Below, one piece after another: positions 11,639 to 21,465 of a DNA stretch of 64,000 nucleotides. Origin of the DNA: Acanthacorydalis orientalis (lineage: Eukaryota > Arthropoda > Insecta > Megaloptera > Corydalidae). Positions within the stretch are counted from its first letter, which is position 1. The number at the start of each line of letters is the position of its first letter. Location of the stretch: assembly GCA_034766995.1 (NCBI GenBank), contig CM068325.1, positions 895,995-959,994 on the forward strand, written 5' to 3'. The notes beneath the pieces are model-generated. The model ran no database searches. It was given only the letters and a program-made list of their open reading frames with translations, and was not told the origin of the DNA. The position numbers and the translations under genes are program-made.

Positions 11639-13125
11639 TCATATGTGATATGTGTAGTGTGTAAATCGGATTGGAGAGAGACGGCGGCGTGTTGTGTATT
11701 TTCAATCGAAATTCGAATCTGTGCGCGCGTGTGTCTGCGGATATTGTTCATTCGATAATCAATCGACGGAAAAGCGTGATTTCTAGTGCATTTTCATGAA
11801 ACGAACGCATATCTGTTGACAGATCCCGGCGATTATGGAAATCGCCGCACGTCGCCATCGGCTGCGTCTTCGGAGACAGTCGCGCGGCTCAACCGAACGG
11901 ACGTGGAGAATCTGACAGCTATGTGGGAGACTTGTGCACGTTTCGACGCTGGGAAAACGTCCGGCGAAACGTGCGGACGTTGCCGGCGAACTCAGGTGGG
12001 TCACGTGTCTCTCTCTCGATTGCATTTTCGCTCAGTGTGTCCGATACGGCGGCGGTCGTGTCTTGTGTCTCGTGTGTAAATTAAGATCTGCGGTCTACGT
12101 CCGACGACCGGTCTCGGGCGACGAGACCGCGCGGCCGAACGGATCGTTCGGCCGTTGCGTTTTGCACGGCCGTTCGTGTCACCCGCGCGTCGCGCTGAAA
12201 CAAACAGCGTTTTCCGCGAGTGCTCGACTGGTTGCATAGCGCCTGGACGCACAAGCGTACCGTGTGTTTTTTTTCTCTCCACGGTCAGATCGGCGTTTCC
12301 ACTTTCAAACGTGTTGTCGTATCGCACGGATGTCGAACGAGCGATACGTCGACCGTTACGATTTGTTGCTATTCGTTTCGGTGTTGCACGCGGTGCCGTT
12401 TCGTTTGAATAATGTAGCTGAATTCGCACACACGTGCGAATGCTGTTCGCGGGGCGGTCGCGGGCGGCGTTGTTCCGGCGATCGTTTCGAATTAGGAACG
12501 GATCCGCCCGGACGATTTCGCTCGACCGGCCTCCTATAACGTTCCTTATTCTGACAGTCCGTCTCTCGTTTCAGATCATCGGCGGCGGTCACCGAGCTCG
12601 ATGCACCGTACGTGATTCCCGTCTGTAGAAGATCCGAACGTACGGACGTGCGGCGTCCGAACCGTCGACGGGGCGACGTCGGAGACGCATCCCTGCGGCC
12701 GGGGATCAGAATTCGGCCGCAGTATTTCCTGCTTGTCGTACGAGGCAACTAAAAGGACGTGGCGTGTGGATGAGACCATGTGCGTGGGCGTGTGTGTGTG
12801 CGATGGGCTGTCGTATATCCGCGTCGTGTTTCCGGTCGGTTCCGCGTTTTTTTTTGTTGTTTTCCGCTTCGGCAGCGGATGTCGGTCCGTCGCTTCGCCC
12901 TGAAGCGACGAAGATCTGGCACGCGCGTCCAGATCTCGGTTCCGGATCATCGAGGGAACGACGGACGCTGCTGGCGTTGCTGACGAGTACGCGGTATGTT
13001 CTTCAGAGTACGAGGAGTGTGTTTTAAGCATTGTTGTGTTTTATTTTATGTGATTTTCAGCTCGGTCGAAACACGAACGTCCTCCCCGTACCATTCTTCG
13101 AATCCTCTATCAGTTCTGTAGATTT
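11250..13125 (+). other. Putative spliced non-coding transcription unit (copy A)
   Basis: Splice signals kept in both copies suggest exon 1 ending at 11520 (donor GTGAGT), exon 2 at 11823-11995 (acceptor TTGACAG, donor GTGGGT), exon 3 at 12575-12993 (acceptor CGTTTCAG, donor GTATGT) and exon 4 from 13061 (acceptor GATTTTCAG). The exons have no shared open frame in A and B: exon 2 differs by frame-changing indels and exon 3 by a T-run length change. I therefore read this as a non-coding RNA or a decayed gene. Exon limits are inferred from motifs only. Confidence 0.3.
12731..12756 (+). other. TTGTCGTACGAGGC-ACTAAAAGG motif (copy A)
   Basis: This short stretch resembles a motif that I recall as common near the 5' ends of insect non-LTR retrotransposons, where the usual form has GTCGTAAGAGGCGACTAAAAGG. 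It is retained in copy B at about 33843-33866 with one change. The link to a retrotransposon 5' end is from memory and unverified. Confidence 0.25.
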
Positions 13126-15785
13126 CATTCAATTTTTAAATTTAACTGATTTTCACATAATGTTTTTTTTTTAATTCTTTGCTGATCCGTTTCAAGCATT
13201 CGATTAGATCATCGTTCATCGTTCAGTCGGAACATCGGCGTGGGTGAGGCGACGAGCTCTCGGCCGGGCCGGCCGGCAGTCAGTCATGTAAATTGTTTGC
13301 GTTCGCTTTTCACGAAGATTAATGTGGATTTCATTTCGTGTAGTTTGTAGTTATTTACCTTTTTTTTTGAAAAATAAGTGAATTCCTTTCACTGTTCAGA
13401 GTAGTTTCGATTAAGTTCATTTCGCGTCCTCCCACCCACCTACGGTTCCTGTTGAGGCCACCCTGTGTAGTTATCCTGCTCGTGTGTTCGTCGAGGAGCA
13501 GGTGTCGAAGCAGCGATGTGTTCACCGCAAATCGAGCAGGATATCCGTCGATGGTTTTGTGTGTTCAGCGGGGGAGGCGCGAACGTCGCGAGACAAAGTG
13601 CGATTCGATCATGATTCTAGACATCCACGTGTTCGTCCAGGACCCCGGATTCATAGTCGAGAGTCGGGCGTCGGATTACAATCGTGTTCGGAAATCGTCT
13701 CTCTGTTCGAATTTCGATCCGGTCGATTGAATACTTTTCTAAATTTTCATTTGTGAGCTTGTCGTCACACTTGTTCCGGTGGGTCGGCGGGACGTTGCGG
13801 CATCGTGCGGACGATCGTCGGTTCGCCGTCGACACCGTACTTGTGCCTGTACGCACACTGGGGTGTGGTGCTAGCGCCGGCAGTAATTTATAGTCGTTGA
13901 TGTCCACGCATCGTTCAGTCGGAACATCGGCGTGGGTGAGGCGATGAGCTCTCGGCCGGGCCGGGCGGCGTACGTCGCGCGCCGTCCGGCCGGCAGTCAG
14001 TCATTCCTCACGAGAGGCCGTCGGGTTTAGCTGTAAATTCGTGAGTTGTGTCCGCTTTGAGACACCGCGTTCGTACGTTGACAGGCAACGGTCCTCTGTG
14101 AATAGCACCGGAAAACTGTAAATGTTTTTCAAAAGTTCAGCATTTTCATCAAATGTAACTCTCTTCGTGTCAGACGAAGAGAGTCGATCGAATCAGCAGT
14201 CTTTGTCGCGTGCCGTTCGTGATTCGATGGCGAACGCCATGTCTAACCATGTTTCTTTCTAGTCTAGGTTCTTCACAGCAGCGCATCCTGAATTCCTCCT
14301 CGTACCGTTCGTCCGTCTCTCGCGCCGGCTCGGTTCGGTCCGTCGGTTCGCCGGTTCGGTACCCGCTGCCGATCGCGTTCACAAAAAACGACTCGGAATC
14401 GTCCGTCCTTGTCGTTTTTTCAAAAATAACTCCGTTTCGCGTCCGTCTAAGACAGAGTGATTTTTCTATACTTACTTTTGTGTGTGCGCGAAAAGTAGTG
14501 AAACACCGAGTGTCGTTCGAACCTTCGAGTGCGTCCTCGACCTCCTGTCCAGGTGGCCCGCACGGTCGCGCGCGCGTCGAGGCTCTGCAGGAGGGAGGCA
14601 CCCGGGAGTGCTTGCTTGCTTCCTGATTATCAGACCGGACGTACGACCGTCCGGCTGCATATATCAGTACAGTAGTAGATCCGTTGTGTGGTTCCTGTTC
14701 GAGACGGCGATGGAGGCAGAGAGTGAAGAAAGAGCGCGTCGCACTCAATCACAGGTTTAGTATGTCTGTATTTTTTGCAGGTGAAGAGTGGTTAATTAAG
14801 CATTATTAGAACTGTTCATTGTCGCGGATATTTTTCGTATGTTGGCTTTGAACCCGCGTTTTTCTCTCGTGCTAGGGGTTTCAGTCGCGCATCGAAAAGG
14901 GAGGGACTCGTCGTCTGGAGTAGTCTCGCCTAAGCGCCTAGCGTATAAGAGACGTTGCGACTCCCGACGGTGGAACGGCAGGGCGTGACCTGCCCCGGCA
15001 CCCGTGCTGTCGATGCGGACACTCGCCTCAGTGGTCGCGCTGTTGAACGATCCCCGCGCCAGCGCTCTTGTCGTCGAGCGGTCACCGTCCCTGTCCGACC
15101 ATCGGCCGGATGAAAAGATATCGGCGACGAATGCAGGGGCGGGCCGGTCGCCGAACGATCGTGTGTCGGCCGGCCCGCAGTCCGACGTTTCTTAGAAATG
15201 TCCACTAGCTCAGGTCACTCTCGATCATATCCGATACGGGCTGTTTTAAACCCTTGACAGTCTGCTCGCAGAGCCGAGATCGAAAGGCAACAAAAGGGGC
15301 TCTGGAATACTGGAATAATCGGATCTCATTCCCGGTGGTGTCCCACGCCGGGGTGCGTTTCGATCGCAACGCGTGTGTTCCGGTTCACTAGAGATTTGTA
15401 TGTTCGACGGTTTCGGCTTCCTCCGTGGTTTTTTTTAGTCATTTACATTTTGCAACCCGATCCTTCCGTTGACCGATCGGGTCACCCCCGCGAATCCGGC
15501 ACGCTATCGATTCGTATTTAGCTGTGCATAAGAGGACACGTCCCGTACCCGACCGCGGCTAAACTTAGCTTCAGTCAGAGCCTCGGGTGCAAATCAGGAC
15601 CTGCGCGGTACCGTCGCCACGTTGTCTTTGGACGAAGCGTGCGCTGGGCGGCGGCGGGAGGCCGGCCTCCCGTCCGTCCCCCAGAGGTAGTCCGCAGGAT
15701 TTAGGATTAGGATTAGGTTATTTTTTATTTAAATGATTTTTAATTCATATATGCTTGCATATTCATACATACACACATGTGCCCA

Positions 15786-15820
<35 letters not shown>

Positions 15821-16079
15821 ACATGTATATATGTTTACGTCTAACTTCATCTAAATAGTTGTTGCAGTTTTGCTAAGAGTTCGCATATTGGCTTAAAGGC
15901 AGTTTTGCTAACATTCAGTCAAAGTTTTTTTCTCTAATTACGTTTGGCTGACAAAAAATTTTAATTTCATTACTTCATATCATGAAATTGTAAATACTTC
16001 AAAACGTATTTGTTTCATCACTTACTCGCGCCTATTTGCATATTATTAATTAATATATGTAAATAATTACCTTTTTTGT

Positions 16080-16445
16080 TCAGTTCAGATTCAGATGTTC
16101 ACGTTTGATTCAGATGTCATTTCATGAGTTGTGATCTGTGTTCAGTAATAATTTCTTTTATTAATTATTATCAACGATGTTAAAATATCTGAGTACTAAG
16201 ATACATACTGATTATATCAGAGTGTTTTGTGGTAAATTGCTGTTCAAATCTAGCATGAAATGGGCCCTTTTGTATCAATCGAAATAAAAGATGACGCTTG
16301 GTTCAGATATCATTCCATGTGTTGTTGTTTCAGTGTTCATTGATATATTTTTTTATTAATTCTCGTCAGTTATGTTGGAGGATCCGAGTACTGGGTTATG
16401 TACTAAATACATCTGAGCATGTGGTGTCAATATTTCATAAAAATC
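16080..16445 (+). repeat. Dispersed ~215-bp repeat, tandem dimer
   Basis: Two diverged units each hold TTCAGAT-TCATTYCATG, a TTATTAATT box, a GAGTACT box and a CTGATTATATCAGAGTG or CATCTGAGCATGTGG box. The dimer recurs in copy B at about 40620-40985, and one more diverged copy stands alone at 30620-30840, outside the duplication. It looks like an interspersed or satellite-derived repeat without coding capacity. Confidence 0.7.
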
Positions 16446-16511
16446 GAGCGAAGAAATCGTCCTGTATGTCCGTGATAACTTTTAATTGAGATGGAAATAT
16501 TTATATGTCAT

Positions 16512-16606
<95 letters not shown>

Positions 16607-16607
16607 G

Positions 16608-16641
<34 letters not shown>

Positions 16642-16642
16642 T
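16512..16642. repeat. (TA)n/TGTATA microsatellite
   Basis: TA dinucleotides with periodic G interruptions fill the interval. Copy B has a shorter tract at the equivalent place (41040-41070), showing length change since duplication. Confidence 0.9.
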
Positions 16643-17007
16643 AAATTTGCATAAAATCAAAGTAATCAAGTAGTCAAGTTAGTTTCTATTGGTTTTACTA
16701 GCATTGGTTCTGGAACGTTCGACCGTAAATGTGTTTCAGAACCACTAGTGTAACGTCGAGCTGTTACGCGGGCACACGGCATCGCGACGACAGTGAGACG
16801 GAAGATCGCGCACGCCTGCAGGGCGTATACTGTCTCTCGCTCGGAAACGTACGACGTTCGTTTGTTACCTAAACGTTTTCGGCGCGACGCGCATACGAGA
16901 CCCGTTACCGAACGCCGGCGTTCATGTCGCTTCGGCGATTCGAAGCGATTGCGTAAGTCTGTTTCAGATTCACTTTTCGAATGTTACGAGACCGTTCCGT
17001 GCATGGG

Positions 17008-17044
17008 AATAAATAGCGGCCGGCCGGCCGCGACGATCTCAGTT
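17008..17044 (+). promoter_or_regulatory. TATA + TCAGT initiator core promoter (copy A)
   Basis: AATAAATAG at 17008-17016 is followed by TCAGTT at 17039-17044. The spacing of about 31 bp from the TATA-like box to the initiator A is the usual one for arthropod RNA polymerase II promoters. Both elements are unchanged in copy B (41436-41444 and 41467-41472) although neighbouring bases differ. No protein product downstream can be assigned. Confidence 0.45.
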
Positions 17045-17230
17045 CGAAAGCGTCGGTCGTCGGCGTCGGTTGCTCGTTCACATACTATCGAAGTGCACGT
17101 TCGATTTGTTCGTCGTTTTCTATAGTTTCGATTGTCACCGAATCCGTTCGTACGCTACTTGTTGTCAATCGTGTTCTATATCTCGTTTTGTATCGGTCAC
17201 AACTGCGTGACGGACCGCCACGGGCAAGTG

Positions 17231-17482
17231 TTAACGTTTCGCTTTTACTGTCGCCAAATGTCTGTGTAAGATGCGAGTGGGCCGGATGTGAATTACACTA
17301 AAGTGAGGAACAATCGTGCGGTTTAGTTTATAATACACGAACGAAGAGGACGAAGTGATTCTCTCCGCCGCCACGACCTCGACACTCGACGTCGGAGCGA
17401 CGACCTCCTCGTCCGACGTAGACGCCCGGATCCCGTCGTGCGAGGTCGCCGCCTCCAGGACCTCTGTTCCGTCCGCGCGCAA
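17231..17482 (-). pseudogene. Acidic-linker module related to the 122-bp repeat unit (copy A)
   Basis: Directly after the stop of the BRCT-like frame, the minus strand reads ADGTEVLEAATSHDGIRAST and then a Ser/Glu-rich stretch. The ADGTEVLEA..HDGI core matches TDGTEILDAENSDDGI, the reading of the 122-bp unit on the same strand. The right end at about 17400-17231 is homologous in inverted order to the intron flank next to the Myb fragment in the array. It is therefore a rearranged piece, not a plain exon. Copy B keeps the module with a different C-terminal run. Confidence 0.4.
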
Positions 17483-17761
17483 TCATCGAAAATCGTGGAA
17501 AGAGTCCCGGAGATAGGCGATCGAACGCCCATTCGGACGGCGCACAGCAATGTACATTTTTTGACTTTCGCTTTCGAAGACGATCACGAACGTAACGACG
17601 TCTAGAAAACTTCGAAGAAGATCCGTCGCGCCGGACAATTCAGCGCCCTCTCTGACGATCCGTAACATTTCACGTTTCGCCGACGCTCGCCTATGATCGC
17701 TTTGAACGAACGCCGCGAAACCGTCGAGTTCTATCCACGGCCGCGGTCGATCGGCGCGCAA
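17483..17761 (-). pseudogene. BRCT-like fragment of a RAP1-type protein (copy A)
   Basis: The frame is 92 codons long and is kept in copy B (41915-42193) with only three residue changes, the same stop and no frameshift, unlike most frames of the duplication. It includes LDGFAAFVQSDHRRASAKR, LRIVREGAEL and VTFVIVF. This order of a phenylalanine-valine strand, a basic helix and a small-residue turn resembles the first half of the RAP1/TERF2IP BRCT domain. No ATG begins the frame. The assignment is an inference from pattern only; it may equally be an unrelated conserved exon. Confidence 0.35.
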
Positions 17762-17921
17762 TTCTGAAAAGGGAACCGCGCATCGGATAGACGATCGTCG
17801 TACAGTGACAACGTCGTCGATCCGTCATTCGTCTCGAGCTTACATAAATTCTTGCTATCCGACAACGGGCGTTATTCGGCGTCTGGCGTCGACAGCTTCG
17901 CGTTGCATCGGCCCGATCGGG

Positions 17922-18243
17922 TATATAACGAGCGCGTCGACCACCGTCTGATTCTCGAGCGATTACCGTTCATCGGTGCGGGAACGTCGTCCGCGTCCCG
18001 CGACCTGTGTCCGTGAAGTGAGTGCCGCGCGACGAGGGGCGTCCGCGCGCGTCGAGGCCGCCAGTCCGGCGCGTCGCAACCGGACCGTCCGATCGCTCTG
18101 TCCGTCGTTCGAGCCGATCCGTGCACGTCGGCGCGTCCAGTTGGGAATAGAAGCCGGCCACGCTCACGTCGTCCGAGCACCCAACCGCACGAGTTGAGAT
18201 CGTTACGGAGGACGCACCTCTTCGGACACGGGATTTCGTACAG
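17922..18243 (+). promoter_or_regulatory. TATA promoter and first exon(s) of a spliced transcript (copy A)
   Basis: TATATAA at 17922-17928 stands upstream of a GC-rich stretch with donors GTGAGT at 18018 and, better placed, CAG/GTGAGC at 18244. Everything is retained in copy B (TATATAA 42354-42360, donor 42676). The exon has no frame that is both long and shared. The transcript would join the exon from 19964 onward after removal of the repeat-filled intron. Confidence 0.35.
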
Positions 18244-19963
18244 GTGAGCGCACGGACACCGTGGCGTGCGACGCGACCTCAGATCGCTCGTGTTAATTTA
18301 GTTTAGGTAGCATATTTATTTCATAGATTTATTTCACAATTTATTTCATAGCTTAATTATTTTAAAGCTTAATTATTTCATGATTATTTATTTGTTTATT
18401 TATCTCGTAGCTTAATTCATTCCTAGTCCATTTAGTACATAGCAAATTATTTAATAGTTTATTTATTTCGCAGTTTATTTATTTCGTAGCTTATTTTCCC
18501 CTTAATTATTCATTACCTTGATTATTTCCTTATTTATTATATAACTTCAATTTTTCGCAGTTTATTTATTTCATAGCTTAATTATTTCCTAGTTTATTTA
18601 TTACATAGCAAATTATTTCATAGATTATTTATTTCATAGTTTATTACATTGCTTATTTATTTCGCAGTTTATTTATTTCAAAGCTCATTTTTTCCCTAAT
18701 TTATTTATTACATTGATTAATTATTTCATAGCTTAATTATTTCCTAGTTTATTTCATAGTTTATTACATTATTTCCTTATTTATTTATTTCATAGCTTCA
18801 TTACTTCTTAGCTAATTATTTTTTAGCTTAATTATTTCCTAGTTTATTTATTACATATTTTCATTATTTCATAGCTTGTTTAGTACATCGTTTATTTCGC
18901 AGTTTATTTCATAGCTTATTTTTTCCCTAATTTATTTATTACATTGATTAATTATTTCCTTATTTATTACATAACTTCAATATTTCGTAGCTTATTTATT
19001 TCATAGCTTATTTCCTAGTTTATTTATTACATTATTTCCTTATTTATTTATTACATAACTTCAATATTTCACAGTTTATATATTTCATAGCTTAATTATT
19101 TCCTAGTTTATTTATTACATAGCTTCATTATTTCCCAGCTTGTTTAATGCCTAGTTTATTTATTTCGCAGTTTATTTATTTCATACCTAGTTTTTTCCCT
19201 AATTTATTTATTACATATTTGGCTTCATTATTTCAGAGCTTAACTATTTCCCAGTTTATTTCATAGATTATTTATTTCGTGGTTTGTTTATTACCTAGTT
19301 TATTTGTTTCATAGTTTGTTTATTACCTAGTTTATTTATTTCGCAGTTTATTTATTTCATGTTTTATTTTTCCCTAAATTATTTATGACATTGATTGATT
19401 ATTTCCTAGTTTATTTATTACATAGCTTATTTTTATCCTAATTTATTTATTACATTGATTAATTACTTCCTTATTTATTTATTACATAAATTCAATATTT
19501 CGTAGTTTATTTATTTCATAGTTTGTTTATTACCTAGTTTATTTATTACATTGATTAATTACTTCCTTATTTATTTATTTATTACATAAATTCAATATTT
19601 CGTAGTTTATTTAATTCATAGTTTGTTTATTACCTAGTTTATTTCTTTCTCAGTTTATTTATTTCATGTCTTAATTTTTCCCTAAATTATCTATGACATT
19701 GATGAATTATTTCCTAGTTTATTTATTACGTAGCCTAATTATTTCATAGATTATTTATTTCATAGCTTGTTTTTGCACAGTTTATTTATTTCATGTCTTA
19801 TTTTTTCCCTAATTCATTATTACATTGATTATTTCCTAGTTTACTTATTTCATAGATTATTTATTACATAGTTTGTTTATTTCATAGATTAATTATTTCC
19901 TAGTTTATTTATTACATATCTTCATTATTTCTTAGCTTCATTAATTCCTATTTTAATTCGCAG
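18244..19963 (+). repeat. Intron made of TTATTTCATAG-type short repeats (copy A)
   Basis: It runs from donor GTGAGC to acceptor TTTTAATTCGCAG. Nearly all of it consists of short units such as TTTATTTCATAG, TTAATTATTTCCTAG and TTTATTTCGCAG, about 11-16 bp each. Most units end in YAG after a pyrimidine-rich run and so mimic 3' splice sites. The same intron in copy B is 1840 bp with a different arrangement of units. Related units occur at 31130-31655. Confidence 0.6.
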
Positions 19964-20012
19964 ATGTCGAGTGTCGCGTCCGAACCGTGAAAAAGGCGGA
20001 ATTTTCGCTCGC

Positions 20013-20267
20013 CTACACGCACGCTAGCGACGTCGAAGGACGGAGCGTCCTCTCTGTCCGGTAGATGCGCCAAGAGGTGCGTGTTTCAGAGTCGTTCGAA
20101 ACGACGCACGACGCCCGAACGATTCTCTCGCCATCCGACGCGCTCCCGCTCAGCTCGATTCCGGGGCCGTATAGCGCGGCCGTACTGTACCGGTTGGACA
20201 GTACGATCTCCGCATCTAGGATTTCTGTTCCGTCCGAGCTCGTGTATCTCAATCCGCGTCGATCCAT
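20013..20267 (-). pseudogene. Conserved 84-codon module containing SDGTEILDAE (copy A)
   Basis: The minus strand reads SSDGTEILDAEIVLSNRY and later GIELSGSASDGERIVRAS. The first part is the 122-bp unit's linker motif. The second part matches NGYTSYGDRIVRAS at 45540-45640, so these are dispersed pieces of one ancestral coding region. Copy B (44565-44819) differs at one residue. The frame has no convincing start or splice context, and a truncated MITE end follows at 20262-20305. Confidence 0.4.
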
Positions 20268-20305
20268 TTTATAATTTCAAACCATGGACAAAATGAAATT
20301 ATAAA
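20262..20305 (-). mobile_element. Truncated end of the 204-bp piggyBac-like MITE (copy A)
   Basis: GATCCATTTTATAATTTCAA and the following CCATGGACAAAATGAAATTA match the reverse complement of the inner right arm of the MITE at 21262-21465. The TTAA terminus is absent. The same truncated piece lies in copy B at 44814-44857. Confidence 0.6.
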
Positions 20306-21087
20306 AGAAGAATTCAAAAAGAAATTATTATTCGCCGTCACGACCTGGTCGTCCGAATTCTCCGCCTCTAGGATTTCTGTTCCGTCCGTTCTCTTGTCCG
20401 GCACGCTCTCCCGGAGGAGGCGTCCGGTCGCGTCTGTGCAGAAGATTTCTCACAGACACCTTGGATCCCGTCGTCCGAATTTTCCGCAACTAGGATTTCT
20501 GTTCCGTCCGTGCTCGTGTCCGGCACGCTCTCCCGGAGGAGGCGTCCGGTCGCGTCTGTGCAGAAGATTTCTCACAGACACCTTGGATCCCGTCGTCCGA
20601 ATTTTCCGCCTCTAGGATTTCTGTTCCGTCCGTTCTCTTGTCCGGCACGCTCTTTCGGAGGAGGCGTCCGGTCGCGTCTGTGCAGAAGATTTCTCACAGA
20701 CACCTTGGATCCCGTCATCCGAATTCTCCGCCTCTAGGATTTCTGTTCCGTCCGTGCTCGTGTCCGGTACGTCCTCCCGGAGGAGGCGTCCGGTCGCGTC
20801 TGTGCAGAAGATTTCTCACAGACACCTTGGATCCCGTCGTTCGAATTTTCCGCATCTAGGATTTCTGTTCCGTCCGTTCTTTTGTCCGGCACGCTCTCCC
20901 GGAGGAGGCGTCCGGTCGCGTCTGTGCAGAAGATTTCTCACAGACACCTTGGATCCCGTCGTCCGAATTTTCCGCATCTAGGTTTTTGTTCCGTCCGTGC
21001 TCGTGTCCGGCACGCTCTCCCGGAGGAGGCGTCCGGTCGCGTCTGTGCAGAAGATTTCTCACAGACACCTTGGATCCCGTCGTCCGT

Positions 21088-21180
21088 CTTGCGGACGAGG
21101 TCCTGTCAGGCCCTTCTTTCCCACAGCATGAAGGACCTGTTGCGCACGTACTCTAGGATCCTGTTGTCCTCCTCTTCAGT
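21088..21180 (-). pseudogene. RAP1-type Myb fragment, block 1
   Basis: After an acceptor-like TTTACTGAAG the minus strand reads EEDNRILEYVRNRSF and then a stop where the family has a Trp, followed by QDLVRKT. The pattern matches the first half (helices 1 and 2) of a RAP1/TERF2IP Myb domain. It is cut where it meets the 122-bp units. A fragment with an internal stop inside a satellite cannot be a functional gene. Confidence 0.55.
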
Positions 21181-21261
21181 AAATAATCTAAAACACACGA
21201 TTGTTCGTCACTTTCGAACCGATCACATTTTACACATATTTGGCGACAGGAAAAGTAAAAC

Positions 21262-21465
21262 GTTAACACTTACCTTCGAACCATTTTATAATTGCTAACC
21301 TATACAAAACGAAATTATAAAAATTACAAAAAAACATTGAAAGCATTGATGGTCGGTATCGTTTGCATTTGATAAATAATTTCAATGTTTTTTTTGTAAT
21401 TTTTATAATTTCATTTTGTCCATGGTTTACAATTGTAAAATGGATCGCCACGGGTAAGTGTTAAC
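21262..21465. mobile_element. piggyBac-like MITE, copy 1 (204 bp)
   Basis: It starts GTTAACACTTACC and ends GGTAAGTGTTAAC, so a TTAA pair bounds a CACTTACC terminal inverted repeat. Arms continue inward for about 90 bp (ACCATTTTATAATTG opposed to CAATTGTAAAATGG, TTACAAAAAAACATTGAAA opposed to its complement). TTAA target duplication and a CACTT-type end fit the piggyBac superfamily. There is no coding capacity. Confidence 0.75.

Larger units (their letters stand above)
11205..15715. repeat. Segmental duplication copy A, left part
   Basis: It matches 32520-37590 in the same orientation, with many runs of more than 50 identical bases. Landmarks shared in order are the TGACGTCA site, GTGAGTACTTGCGTGCGG, the CTGCGGCCGGGGATCAGAATT segment, the CGGCCGGGCCGG segment and the AGGTAGTCCGCAGGATTTAGG end. 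Differences are substitutions and indels; B has extra sequence at about 34230-34860, a second copy of one 220-bp segment, and a TA tract inside 33498-33576. Open frames in A are mostly shifted or stopped in B, so the region looks non-coding. Confidence 0.9.
15716..20340. repeat. Segmental duplication copy A, right part
   Basis: It matches 40270-44890 in the same orientation, including the CATATATGCTTGCATATTC landmark, the 110-codon frame near 16793, both promoter-like sites, the repeat-filled intron and the RATAGCGCGGCCGTACTG region. Relative to B, A lacks about 2.7 kb (B 37590-40270) exactly at 15705-15720, where A instead has three TTAGGA-like hexamers. The right edge passes directly into the 122-bp array. 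Confidence 0.9.

Noticed and set aside
12764..13027. 87-codon frame beginning WMRPCAWAC
   Set aside because: A change in a T-run length puts the second half in another frame in copy B (33873).
13452..13756. 90-codon frames kept in A and B (35335-35640)
   Set aside because: Two overlapping frames are both open in both copies, neither starts with ATG, and no domain or splice context supports either; similarity is explained by recent duplication.
14170..14748. 192-codon minus frame and 138-codon plus frame in copy A
   Set aside because: In copy B (36134-36630) both are shifted or rearranged relative to A, so neither is maintained.
15700..15725. Possible interstitial telomere repeat
   Set aside because: Three TTAGGA-like hexamers only, not TTAGG; too short to claim.
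16793..17125. 110-codon Arg-rich frame kept in A and B
   Set aside because: It begins at GTG, has no recognisable domain, and overlaps the TATA/initiator pair; preserved openness over such young copies is weak evidence.
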